DNA of 6,587 nt from an uncultured bacterium (GTDB taxonomy: Bacteria; Verrucomicrobiota; Kiritimatiellia; RFP12; UBA1067): assembly GCA_902779075.1 (NCBI GenBank), contig CACZAK010000341.1, positions 1 through 6,587 on the forward strand. Direction: 5' to 3'. Positions 1 through 5,038 of this stretch are shown one piece after another (the first letter of the stretch is position 1; every line of letters begins with the position of its first letter). Position numbers and translations under genes: made by a program. A model generated the notes under the pieces. That model searched no databases, was not told the origin of the DNA, and worked only from the letters and a program-made list of their open reading frames with translations.

Positions 1-99
1 GAACTTGGCCATCGCGACGTTGACCTTGGCCTCGATGTCGTCCATGACCTCTGCCGTGAACGGGTTATCGGGGCGAGTGAACCGATGTTTTTTCTTCAT
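1..99 (-). CDS. Unrecognised protein, N-terminal 33 residues only (gene runs off the left edge)
   Basis: A minus-strand reading frame starts at an ATG at 99-97 and is open to the window edge. It begins MKKKHRFTRPDNPF and continues with an acidic then alanine-rich stretch ending AMAKF. An AAGGA Shine-Dalgarno lies 10 bases upstream of the ATG. Third codon positions are strongly G/C, as in the other genes here, which favours this strand over the opposing open frame that spans 5-199. The product is not recognised, and 33 residues are too few for a family call. It is transcribed away from the control region at 173-257. Confidence 0.6.
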   Translation of the reverse strand, partial: MKKKHRFTRPDNPFTAEVMDDIEAKVNVAMAKF

Positions 100-172
100 G
101 CTTGCGTTTTCCTTGTTTCGCCCCGAAGCACCACGCTGGGGGGCAAAAAGGGCGCAAGCTCACCGGACACTC

Positions 173-191
173 TGGACATTTTCGATGTCCA
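173..191. promoter_or_regulatory. Small palindrome, possible operator
   Basis: The arms TGGACAT (173-179) and ATGTCCA (185-191) are perfect inverted repeats around a 5-base centre. The site lies between the minus-strand gene starting at 99 and the plus-strand promoter at 206-234, a usual place for an operator serving divergent transcription. A GGACAT half-site recurs at 291-296. A run of eight T follows at 200-207, but it is too far from the stem for a convincing terminator. The role is inferred from position only. Confidence 0.3.
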
Positions 192-205
192 AAATGTAGT
201 TTTTT

Positions 206-234
206 TTGGAAGAATAAAATGACCCCTATATAAT
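206..234 (+). promoter_or_regulatory. Sigma70-type promoter with its -10 box inside a palindrome
   Basis: TTGGAA at 206-211 matches the -35 consensus at four of six bases, and TATAAT at 229-234 is a perfect -10 box, with a 17-base spacer. Transcription would start near 241, about 70 bases before the possible ORF at 311. The -10 box overlaps the centre of the palindrome at 214-248, so a protein bound to the palindrome would block the promoter. The elements are seen; their use is inferred. Confidence 0.4.
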
Positions 235-257
235 AGGGGTCATTTTATCCTTTTTTT
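214..257 (+). repeat. Perfect 16-bp inverted repeat followed by T7 (operator or terminator)
   Basis: ATAAAATGACCCCTAT (214-229) and its exact complement (233-248) flank only three bases. Two C residues and seven T (251-257) follow, so a plus-strand transcript could form a terminator-like hairpin there. No convincing plus-strand gene lies upstream to need it, and a consensus TATAAT sits at the centre, so an operator over the promoter is equally possible. The minus strand reads TATTAT across the centre but lacks a good -35. Confidence 0.6.
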
Positions 258-310
258 ACGCACTTTTACCGATTCTGACATCGCAGACAAGGACATTTAG
301 GGGTGTTTTT

Positions 311-487
311 ATGTCTCTGGAGTCCAAAAGAGGTCAGACAAGGCATACAAGATGGGTTCACAGGGTAGTATTTAAGCAGTTGATACGGTTTTTACGAGCG
401 AGATACAAACCTAACAAACGGCGTTGCGATACTTTTAATAAAATCTTTCGCTTACCCCCTTGTGCTGTGAACGGGGATTTGATATAA
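311..487 (+). CDS. Possible 58-residue highly basic small protein
   Basis: An open frame runs from ATG at 311 to TAA at 485-487, preceded by AGGGG at 299-303, seven bases from the start. The predicted 58-aa product is rich in Arg and Lys, with clusters such as RFLRARYKPNKRR around residues 26-38, and has no membrane segment. Its upstream promoter candidate is at 206-234, and its stop lies inside the -10 box of the next promoter. It is not recognised. Its base composition is more AT-rich than the neighbouring genes, so it may be a chance frame in a control region. Confidence 0.3.
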   Translation: MSLESKRGQTRHTRWVHRVVFKQLIRFLRARYKPNKRRCDTFNKIFRLPPCAVNGDLI

Positions 488-488
488 T
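460..488 (+). promoter_or_regulatory. Extended -10 promoter of the three-gene operon
   Basis: TTGTGC (460-465), a 17-base spacer and a perfect TATAAT (483-488) are preceded by the extended -10 dinucleotide TG at 480-481. The expected start is near 495, giving a leader of about 55 bases before the ATG at 551. The weak -35 paired with a strong extended -10 is a usual trade-off. It is well placed for the operon 551-2445. Confidence 0.65.
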
Positions 489-550
489 ATGCGCCGTCAA
501 AGGGACACCAGGCCCAAGACGCATTTCATACCAACGAGAGGAATCCGATT

Positions 551-1174
551 ATGGCAACAAAAAGTTTTCTGTCACAGCTTACGCCGCTCGATGCACAGCG
601 GCTCCAGAAGTCTGTCAAGGCGACCGTCCAGAACAGCGGCCGTCTGACGTTCGCTATGGACGCCGTGAACGACATGAAGCTCACGGAAGACAAGAGCATC
701 ATCATCCTCGCGGCCGGAAATGGAGACCTTGGAGCGGTCATCAGCGAAAAAGGCGACCCGGAGGCGTTCGCGCTGAAGAAGTGCGGTGCATACTTTTACG
801 TGTCGTTCAAGAACTATCTCCAGCAGGCTGGCGTGGACTACAAGAGCCAGCGGATAATTTACGACATTACCGAACTCGATGAAAAGTACAAGGGCCGGAC
901 GCTGTACAAGTTCGAGCGTCGCATATTGCCCAAGGGAGACAAGGAGGAGAGCGATCCGACCGAAACGGCCGAGGAAAGGCAGGAAGCCTCGCCAGCCGCG
1001 CCAGAAACAGCCTCCACGCCCTCCGGCGGCGAAGCCCCTACATCGCCCGCCCCCGAGGCGGCGGACGCGCCTGTGCCCGTTTCAGCGCCGTCTGACGCGA
1101 TACCGCCCCCGCCTCCGCCAATGCCCCCAGAGGAGCAGACGCCGGATGAGCTCCAGGAGGGAACTGCGCAGTAA
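551..1174 (+). CDS. Unrecognised 207-aa protein with a proline-rich acidic tail
   Basis: The ATG at 551 has a GAGAGGA Shine-Dalgarno at 536-542 and a strong promoter at 460-488. Residues 1 to about 127 look folded: a short helix, then a strand-rich stretch with GRLTF (30-34), KSIIIL (48-53) and GAVIS (61-65), an aromatic segment AYFYVSFKNYL (80-90), and a basic end KFERRIL (120-126). Residues 130-207 are low complexity, rich in Pro, Ala, Glu and Thr, with a hexaproline at 185-190; this part is probably disordered. There is no signal peptide or membrane segment. The GRLTF part faintly recalls AbrB/MraZ-like swapped-hairpin domains, but this is too weak for a call. It is the first gene of a plus-strand operon. 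Confidence 0.8.
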   Translation: MATKSFLSQLTPLDAQRLQKSVKATVQNSGRLTFAMDAVNDMKLTEDKSIIILAAGNGDLGAVISEKGDPEAFALKKCGAYFYVSFKNYLQQAGVDYKSQRIIYDITELDEKYKGRTLYKFERRILPKGDKEESDPTETAEERQEASPAAPETASTPSGGEAPTSPAPEAADAPVPVSAPSDAIPPPPPPMPPEEQTPDELQEGTAQ

Positions 1175-1192
1175 GCGGGGAAAGGACAGCCG

Positions 1193-1318
1193 ATGGAGCA
1201 CCTGAAAGTCGCAAATATCGCGCAAAACCGGCATGACCGGACAATCCGACGGGGATCGGCCCTCCGCCGGATCGCTATTTTGCGGGAGGTTCCCGCAGAA
1301 GGAGAAGAAGAAACATGA
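1193..1318 (+). CDS. Small 41-residue protein coupled to the next gene
   Basis: The ATG at 1193 follows AAAGGA (1181-1186) at good spacing, 18 bases after the stop of the 207-aa gene. The frame has 41 codons and ends in a TGA (1316-1318) that overlaps the next gene's ATG as ATGA, the classic arrangement for translational coupling. The product starts MEHLKVANIAQNR, has an arginine-rich middle (DRTIRRGSALRR, 15-26) and ends in an acidic run EGEEET. It fills the only gap in the operon. It could be a real small protein or a leader peptide that opens the hairpin at 1281-1297 for translation of the downstream gene. It matches no family known to me. Confidence 0.5.
   Translation: MEHLKVANIAQNRHDRTIRRGSALRRIAILREVPAEGEEET
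1281..1304 (+). promoter_or_regulatory. Hairpin abutting the Shine-Dalgarno of the 376-aa gene
   Basis: TGCGGGA (1281-1287) and TCCCGCA (1291-1297) form a 7-bp stem with a 3-base loop. The right arm runs directly into AGAAGGAG (1297-1304), the Shine-Dalgarno for the ATG at 1315. Ribosomes finishing the 41-codon ORF would have to open this stem, which suggests coupled control of the downstream gene. Confidence 0.4.
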
Positions 1319-2445
1319 ACAAGACGATCAAGATCGACAGAGCCAAGTTCATAGAAAGGCTCGAGGCAATCAACGAGATTCTCGTTGATGCCTTCAAGAA
1401 TGACAGGATGCACTACATAGTTGACGAAGGTTGGACCAACAAGGTAGAAGACACAGCCGCGTTCAAGAATGGAATGGTCGTGGCTGCTGGCCTCGATAAT
1501 GATTGCCCATTGTGCGGAGGCTTGGTCGATATGCGCGACTGTGACCCGTGGGGGCCGGACACAGCCTATGTATGCGGCAAATGTGGCAAGCAGATGCCTG
1601 AAGAGCTGTATGCCCAGTACCCCTATGTGGTTTCGCCGGACGGCGTTGCGGAATTCGTCAGGAAGTCTCTGAAATGCAAGTATGTCCATCCATGTGGCGG
1701 CGGGAACTACCGTCTCGGCAAGCTCTATGGCAGGAAGGTGTATTTCTGCGTGTCGCCCGTGGAGGGGTTGTTCAACGAGCATAACGAAAACGTGATTCTC
1801 ATCGTGTGCGACTACTCGTCGATTCCGAAGGGATGGCAGAACGACACGTGCAAGGCCATGCAGTTTACGGAGCTGTTCTACATGAAGGATGGAACCATCC
1901 GTCTGGGGGACGCGGTCGAGGAGCTGAAGCCGAAGGAGAAAGAGCCACGCTTCGGGAAAAGACGGCGCGTTGCGGACAGGCGCAACGAGTGGCTCGAGGT
2001 CTTGGCGAATATCCTCGACAATCCATACAACCCACGGGACTTCCGTAAGGACAAGAAGACCCACGAACGGAGGTTGACATCGACGGCAGCAGCAAGGTTC
2101 TTCTCCGAAGTGCATCCAGAAATCGAGGTCGGCGAAAAGACCTTCTCTCGCGACATTGATGCGTTCTGCACGTTCGATGCAAAGTCCGACGTGTACGACA
2201 AGCGCGAGCCTGTGATTGCTGCGCTCCTCAAAGCAGCAGCCAATCCGAAATACACGGATGCACAGCGGAAGAAGGCATCGCTGTTCGCAATGGACCAGCT
2301 CCTCAAAGCGCGGAAGCTGGCAGAAGAAAATGATGGGTTCCCTGTCAACCTTCCCGAAGTCAAGTTTGCAGTAGGAGCAGACGGAAGGAGCGAGGCGGTC
2401 ATCGTAACACCGGGAGATTCGGTATATGAGCGCATAGCCATATAG
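1315..2445 (+). CDS. Unrecognised 376-aa protein with a zinc ribbon
   Basis: The start is fixed by AGAAGGAG at 1297-1304 and the ATGA overlap with the small ORF before it. The N-terminal third has a CPLC (64-67) and CGKC (87-90) pair, a four-cysteine zinc-ribbon pattern with 19 residues between; C121 and C127 are further cysteines. Residues 205-250 are very basic (GKRRRVADRR at 214-223), as in a nucleic-acid-binding linker. Residues 254-285 (TSTAAARFFSE...KTFSRDIDAF) could form a helix-turn-helix-like pair, and 297-335 is helical and lysine-rich. There is no signal peptide or membrane segment. A soluble DNA- or RNA-binding role is a reasonable inference, but the family is not recognised. It is the last gene of the operon, convergent with the recombinase. 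Confidence 0.85.
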   Translation: MNKTIKIDRAKFIERLEAINEILVDAFKNDRMHYIVDEGWTNKVEDTAAFKNGMVVAAGLDNDCPLCGGLVDMRDCDPWGPDTAYVCGKCGKQMPEELYAQYPYVVSPDGVAEFVRKSLKCKYVHPCGGGNYRLGKLYGRKVYFCVSPVEGLFNEHNENVILIVCDYSSIPKGWQNDTCKAMQFTELFYMKDGTIRLGDAVEELKPKEKEPRFGKRRRVADRRNEWLEVLANILDNPYNPRDFRKDKKTHERRLTSTAAARFFSEVHPEIEVGEKTFSRDIDAFCTFDAKSDVYDKREPVIAALLKAAANPKYTDAQRKKASLFAMDQLLKARKLAEENDGFPVNLPEVKFAVGADGRSEAVIVTPGDSVYERIAI

Positions 2446-2465
2446 CACACGCCGACCATGAACAC

Positions 2466-2500
2466 AAAAAGGCCGCCGGGATCTCTCCCGACGGCCTTAT
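2466..2500 (-). terminator. Shared intrinsic terminator between convergent genes
   Basis: AAGGCCG (2469-2475) pairs with CGGCCTT (2492-2498). After one mismatch the stem continues CGGGA/TCCCG around a TCTC loop. On the minus strand a run of five T follows (complement of 2466-2470), which suits the recombinase transcript ending at 2523. On the plus strand the stem is followed by ATTAATT, so it may also end the operon that stops at 2445. Confidence 0.8.
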
Positions 2501-2522
2501 TAATTCTGCGTTTTGCCGATCC

Positions 2523-3593
2523 TCACTCGATGCCGAGTTCCTTGTGCTGTTTCTCCCAGAGGGGGCTTGTAAGTGTCATGAGCTTCGTCACCGACACCTC
2601 GGGCAGCTCACCGTTGCGGATCTTCTCGACGATGACGGGCGAGAGGAACGGGAAGCGGAGCATTTTCCCGAAGTAGGAGCCGTTGAAGCCGAGCGCGTCG
2701 GCGAGCTGCTTCTTGTCCCGGTACGTGCCGGAGGCGAGAAGCTCCAGCCATCTGCGAGCCTGCCGCAGGGCCTTCGGAACCGCCAGCGCAGGCGTGTCTG
2801 GCGTCGGCTCCGGCTCGTCTACCACGAAGTGCTGGCGTCCAAGGTTCGTCTGGAGGCGGCATGGAATTTCGATGCGGCTGTCGTCTCCGTCAAGCGCGAG
2901 GACAATCACCACCTTATCCGGCCAGATGCGCACGTCGCGGACGAGAAGCCGCAGGAGGCGTTCGCGCTCCCCCGGATTCATTCGCGCCCAGAAGTCATCC
3001 ATGTCCTTCGTCGCTTCCATGAAGTCTGCCCGCTTCACGGCGTCTCCGCCGGTCACAAGCCCAACCACGTCGTCGCGACGCAGAACCTTTCCCAGCTGCT
3101 CGTAGACGAACCTCTCCACCGTATCAGCAGATATATTCTTGATAGGGCAGTCGCCGGACGCCTTCTTCGCGTCCCTCGTGCACCTGTAGTACACATACCG
3201 CCGCCTGCCACCTCCCTTCGAGTAGTTCGAGAAAACGGGTGTCATAGCGCCGCCGCAGGTGCCGCAACGGAGGATTCCCTTGAGAGGCGCAAGCATGGCG
3301 TGACGCTTCGATTTGCCGTCCGTCCTGACATTCGCCGCGAGGGCCTTCTGCACGGTCTGGAAGAGCGCGTCGTCGATGATGGCCTCGTGAATGCCGTCGA
3401 ACACCTCGCCCGTGCGCTTGACCTCCAGCTTGCCCGTGTAGACGCGGCACTTGAGAACGGCGAGAACCATGCGGGGATGCCACGGCTGGCCGTCCGGGCG
3501 TTTGTAGGACGATTCGTTCAGCTCCCTCGCCACCTGGAGCGACGACCCCGTTCGACGAGCTTGTAGCCGTATGGCGTTGGGCCGCCCGTCCAC
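2523..3593 (-). CDS. Serine recombinase, C-terminal fragment (recombinase and zinc-ribbon domains)
   Basis: The genuine sequence begins near [12 protein letters not shown] (residue 15 onward, from about 3551). The nominal start at 3593 is a GTG inside the other fragment's coding sequence and has no ribosome site, so this piece is probably not translated alone. Residues 17-90 are the recombinase domain ([27 protein letters not shown]). The zinc beta-ribbon uses C110, C113, C138 and C149. The tail at 272-356 matches the helical end common in phage-type large serine recombinases: an [11 protein letters not shown] helix, a helix-turn-helix-like [22 protein letters not shown], and a final [11 protein letters not shown]. 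These regions bind the attachment site and control synapsis. Confidence 0.85.
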   Translation of the reverse strand: MDGRPNAIRLQARRTGSSLQVARELNESSYKRPDGQPWHPRMVLAVLKCRVYTGKLEVKRTGEVFDGIHEAIIDDALFQTVQKALAANVRTDGKSKRHAMLAPLKGILRCGTCGGAMTPVFSNYSKGGGRRRYVYYRCTRDAKKASGDCPIKNISADTVERFVYEQLGKVLRRDDVVGLVTGGDAVKRADFMEATKDMDDFWARMNPGERERLLRLLVRDVRIWPDKVVIVLALDGDDSRIEIPCRLQTNLGRQHFVVDEPEPTPDTPALAVPKALRQARRWLELLASGTYRDKKQLADALGFNGSYFGKMLRFPFLSPVIVEKIRNGELPEVSVTKLMTLTSPLWEKQHKELGIE

Positions 3594-4075
3594 ATCCCGC
3601 GCTTTCTCGAAGCGTAGATCTTGTCGCGGATGCGGTCAGCGGTCATCTCCCTCTCGAACTGCGCGAAGGACATGAGGATGTTGAGCATCATGCGCCCGGC
3701 GGCATTGGAGGTGTCTATCTGCTGGGTGACCGACACGAACGAGACTCCGTGTCGTTCAAAGAGCTTTGAGAGGTCGGTGAAGTCGCAGAGGGAGCGGGAG
3801 AGGCGGTCGATCTTGTACACGACCACGACGTTGATCTGCCCGGCCTCGATGTCCTTGAGGAGCTCGGTCAGCGCCGGGCGGTTCATCGTGCCGCCCGAGT
3901 AGCCTCCGTCATCGTACTTCTTCTCGACGAGCCGCCAGCCCATGCCGACCTGGCTCTTGACGTAGGCGGAGCAGGCGTCGTACTGCGCGTCGAGCGAGTT
4001 GAACGCCGAGTCAAGCCCCTCGTCTGTCGACTTGCGCGTGTAGACCGCACACCATTTCGTTTCCGTATTCTGCAT
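3518..4075 (-). CDS. Serine recombinase, N-terminal catalytic fragment
   Basis: This is a resolvase/invertase-type catalytic domain. YTRKS (12-16) carries the nucleophile Ser16; SLDAQ (27-31), GYSGG (58-62), NRPAL (65-69) and the DRLSR arginine motif (90-94) follow; [13 protein letters not shown] (140-152) starts the long E helix. The reaction is cleavage and rejoining of attachment-site DNA through a phosphoserine link. Catalytic residues look intact. The frame ends 8 residues after GYKLVERG in an out-of-frame tail RRSRWRGS, so DNA-binding domains are lost. The ATG at 4075 directly follows the TAG of the DUF2924 gene (TAGATG), with only a weak ribosome site, which implies translational coupling. 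Confidence 0.9.
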   Translation of the reverse strand: MQNTETKWCAVYTRKSTDEGLDSAFNSLDAQYDACSAYVKSQVGMGWRLVEKKYDDGGYSGGTMNRPALTELLKDIEAGQINVVVVYKIDRLSRSLCDFTDLSKLFERHGVSFVSVTQQIDTSNAAGRMMLNILMSFAQFEREMTADRIRDKIYASRKRGMWTGGPTPYGYKLVERGRRSRWRGS

Positions 4076-4498
4076 CTACTTCACTCCGAAAAAGAGGCGG
4101 CCGTTCCAGTGCGTCCCGGTGATGGCCTTGGCCACGGCCGAGAGGGACGAGTATATTTCGCCGTTGTATTCGTACCGCCCGTCGTCCCTGACGGTCGTCT
4201 CGTACCGTTCGCCTTTCCAGAACCGGACGAACCTCGCGCCCGATCCGACCTTGCGTCCGTCCGGGAACATCCGCTTGTCGTCTGCGGCCTCGTCGAGCCA
4301 TTCTGTCGTCTCCTTTGAGAGGGACTGGCCGTAGTGCCGCTCCTGCAGCCGGTAGGCTATGGTGGCTCGCAGGACGCTGCTCAGGGCGCACTTGGGCATG
4401 TCGGCGACAATGTCCGCATAGCGCCGCTTCAAGGCACGGGCATCGAGCGAATCGAGCGCTTCGATTTCCGCTTTCAGGGTCTCTGGCAGGTCTTCCAT
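4076..4498 (-). CDS. DUF2924 family protein, partner of the serine recombinase
   Basis: The 140-aa product fits DUF2924, a small family usually encoded next to large serine recombinases in phages and integrated elements. Recognisable features are the helical N-terminus with ALDSLDARALKRRYADI (14-30), TIAYRLQE (46-53), and the C-terminal block GARFVRFWKG (87-96), YEYNGEIYSSLSAVAKAITG (109-128) and HWNGRLFFG (130-138). Its biochemical role is not established; helping integration or excision is an inference from pairing. An upstream ATG at 4543 is in frame, but it lies upstream of the -10 box and has no ribosome site. The ATG at 4498 has AGGA 12 bases upstream, so it is preferred. Confidence 0.9.
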   Translation of the reverse strand: MEDLPETLKAEIEALDSLDARALKRRYADIVADMPKCALSSVLRATIAYRLQERHYGQSLSKETTEWLDEAADDKRMFPDGRKVGSGARFVRFWKGERYETTVRDDGRYEYNGEIYSSLSAVAKAITGTHWNGRLFFGVK

Positions 4499-4532
4499 CG
4501 TTGAATAGTTCCTATTTGATGCATGCGGGGCA

Positions 4533-4562
4533 TATATAGCCATAGTAACGCGAATATATCAA
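4533..4562 (-). promoter_or_regulatory. Promoter of the DUF2924-recombinase pair
   Basis: On the minus strand TTGATA (4562-4557, five of six) is followed after 18 bases by TATATA (4538-4533, four of six). Start of transcription would be near 4526, leaving a leader of about 28 bases before the ATG at 4498. The -10 box sits in a near-palindrome GGCATATATAGCC (4529-4541 region), a possible operator. The -35 overlaps the stop codon of the small ORF upstream. Confidence 0.5.
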
Positions 4563-4648
4563 CCCCAAAGATGAGGATTTATCCGTTCCATCACGCCCTT
4601 GAGGAGCAGGGCGAGCAAGGCAATGGTCTGTGTGGTCTTTTCAGTCAT
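4559..4648 (-). CDS. Small hydrophobic 29-residue peptide
   Basis: The ATG at 4648 has a textbook Shine-Dalgarno AAAGGAGA (4662-4655) six bases away. The 29-aa product starts MTEKTTQT and has a hydrophobic stretch IALLALLL (9-16) before a mixed tail KGVMERINPHLWG. It could be a small membrane-associated peptide, but the hydrophobic run is short for a full membrane span. The same frame is open upstream, with an ATG at 4723 (54 aa, weaker AAGG site) and a GTG at 4741. If the longer form is made, it adds a basic segment with KSVKVTEK and RRIQRRLQ. It matches no family known to me. It may share a transcript with the DUF2924 gene 61 bases downstream. Confidence 0.4.
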   Translation of the reverse strand: MTEKTTQTIALLALLLKGVMERINPHLWG

Positions 4649-4752
4649 CTGCAGTCTCCTTTGGATTCTGCGTATGTTTATTGCCGCGCATCTTGTTTTC
4701 TCGGTGACTTTTACGCTTTTCATGTGTGTTGCCTTGCACACGACTCTCTATG

Positions 4753-4781
4753 ATAAAACCCTACAACATACGCTTTTTCAA
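4753..4781 (-). promoter_or_regulatory. Candidate promoter for the small ORF, with a repeat copy as its spacer
   Basis: On the minus strand TTGAAA (4781-4776, five of six) and TTTTAT (4758-4753, four of six) are 17 bases apart. A TATCAT overlaps slightly downstream as another possible -10. The 17-base spacer (4759-4775) is exactly one copy of the motif CCCTACAACATACGCTT that is repeated at 4819-4849, so the promoter is likely regulated by whatever binds that motif. Confidence 0.4.
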
Positions 4782-4849
4782 GGTACGGATTTCACGAAAC
4801 CCCTGTAAAACAAGGGCGAAGCGTATCTTGTAGGGGCTACAACATACGC
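4759..4849. repeat. Three-copy motif array in inverted and direct orientation
   Basis: Copy 1 is CCCTACAACATACGCTT at 4759-4775. Copy 2 is its inverted form with one mismatch at 4819-4835. Copy 3, CTACAACATACGC, is direct at 4837-4849, one base after copy 2 ends. Copies 2 and 3 form a tight palindrome (13-bp arms with one mismatch, GGG centre), and copies 1 and 2 are paired across 43 bases. Further out, ACTCTCT (4743-4749) and AGAGAGT (4852-4858) flank the array as another inverted pair. Possible roles are an operator array or a recombinase binding/attachment region. No gene is seen in 4742-5038. Confidence 0.75.
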
Positions 4850-4939
4850 AGAGAGAGTTTCGCGGGAGGCGGAGAATCGGGGAGAGTTTTTGTATCTCTC
4901 CTCTTGAAAACCACGGAGGGGACTGCCCCCTGAAAAGCG

Positions 4940-4965
4940 AAAAACCCCAAATTACTTGGGGTTTT
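4940..4965 (-). terminator. Intrinsic terminator downstream of plsX
   Basis: AAAACCCCAA (4941-4950) and TTGGGGTTTT (4956-4965) form a perfect 10-bp stem with a 5-base loop. On the minus strand the stem ends in five T, followed by CGC and four more T, about 75 bases after the plsX stop. On the plus strand the T run is four bases, so weaker termination is possible in that direction too. Confidence 0.75.
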
Positions 4966-4981
4966 CTGGGGTTCGTATTAC

Positions 4982-5013
4982 ACGGTAATAAGGAGAGATT
5001 CTCTTAGTACCGT
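4982..5013 (-). other. Long imperfect hairpin just after the plsX stop
   Basis: ACGGTA (4982-4987) pairs with TACCGT (5008-5013). After one mismatch TAAG pairs with CTTA, and after a bulged G (4993) AGA pairs with TCT around a 3-base loop. It lacks a following T run, so it is more likely a 3'-end stabilising or processing structure in the plsX message than a terminator. It lies 25 bases beyond the stop codon. Confidence 0.5.
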
Positions 5014-5038
5014 TTGAAGATGGTCGGGGCGGAAACGA

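Larger units (their letters stand above)
2523..4075 (-). pseudogene. Large serine recombinase, frame-disrupted by an apparent internal deletion
   Basis: Together the two fragments, listed separately, make a complete large serine recombinase in order: resolvase catalytic domain, recombinase domain, zinc beta-ribbon and C-terminal helical tail. The frame changes at about 3545-3562. There the upstream frame reads GYKLVERG and the downstream frame resumes at [11 protein letters not shown]. In intact relatives a stretch of the type KLVVNEAEAEVVRRIF plus a few residues (about 21 in all) separates these two points. The frame offset needs a missing length of 3k+1 bases, such as 64, which fits. The enzyme is therefore probably inactive, unless this is an assembly error. 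Confidence 0.7.

Noticed and set aside
5..199. A plus-strand open frame at the left edge
   Set aside because: Its third positions do not show the local GC bias, while the opposing minus-strand frame has it, together with an ATG and a Shine-Dalgarno.
284..343. Direct repeat CAGACAAGG at 284-292 and 335-343
   Set aside because: Only nine bases and two copies, with no associated promoter spacing; chance is a fair explanation.
859..2448. A 529-codon open frame on the minus strand, antisense to the plus-strand operon
   Set aside because: It lies opposite genes with good ribosome sites, a promoter and matching codon bias. The translation is rich in Cys, Arg and Ser without domains, and its start has no ribosome site. 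Strong third-position GC in the true genes commonly leaves such open antisense frames.
3540..3565. Programmed -1 frameshifting as an explanation for the split recombinase
   Set aside because: The offset is a -1 shift, but no X XXY YYZ heptamer is visible at the junction, and frameshifting would still leave out about 21 family-conserved residues.
2544..3566. A 340-codon plus-strand open frame opposite the recombinase
   Set aside because: The minus strand carries recognisable recombinase and zinc-ribbon motifs here; the plus-strand product has none.
4499..4543. A 15-residue longer start for the DUF2924 protein
   Set aside because: The ATG at 4543 lacks a ribosome site and lies upstream of the -10 box; the family normally begins near the ATG at 4498.
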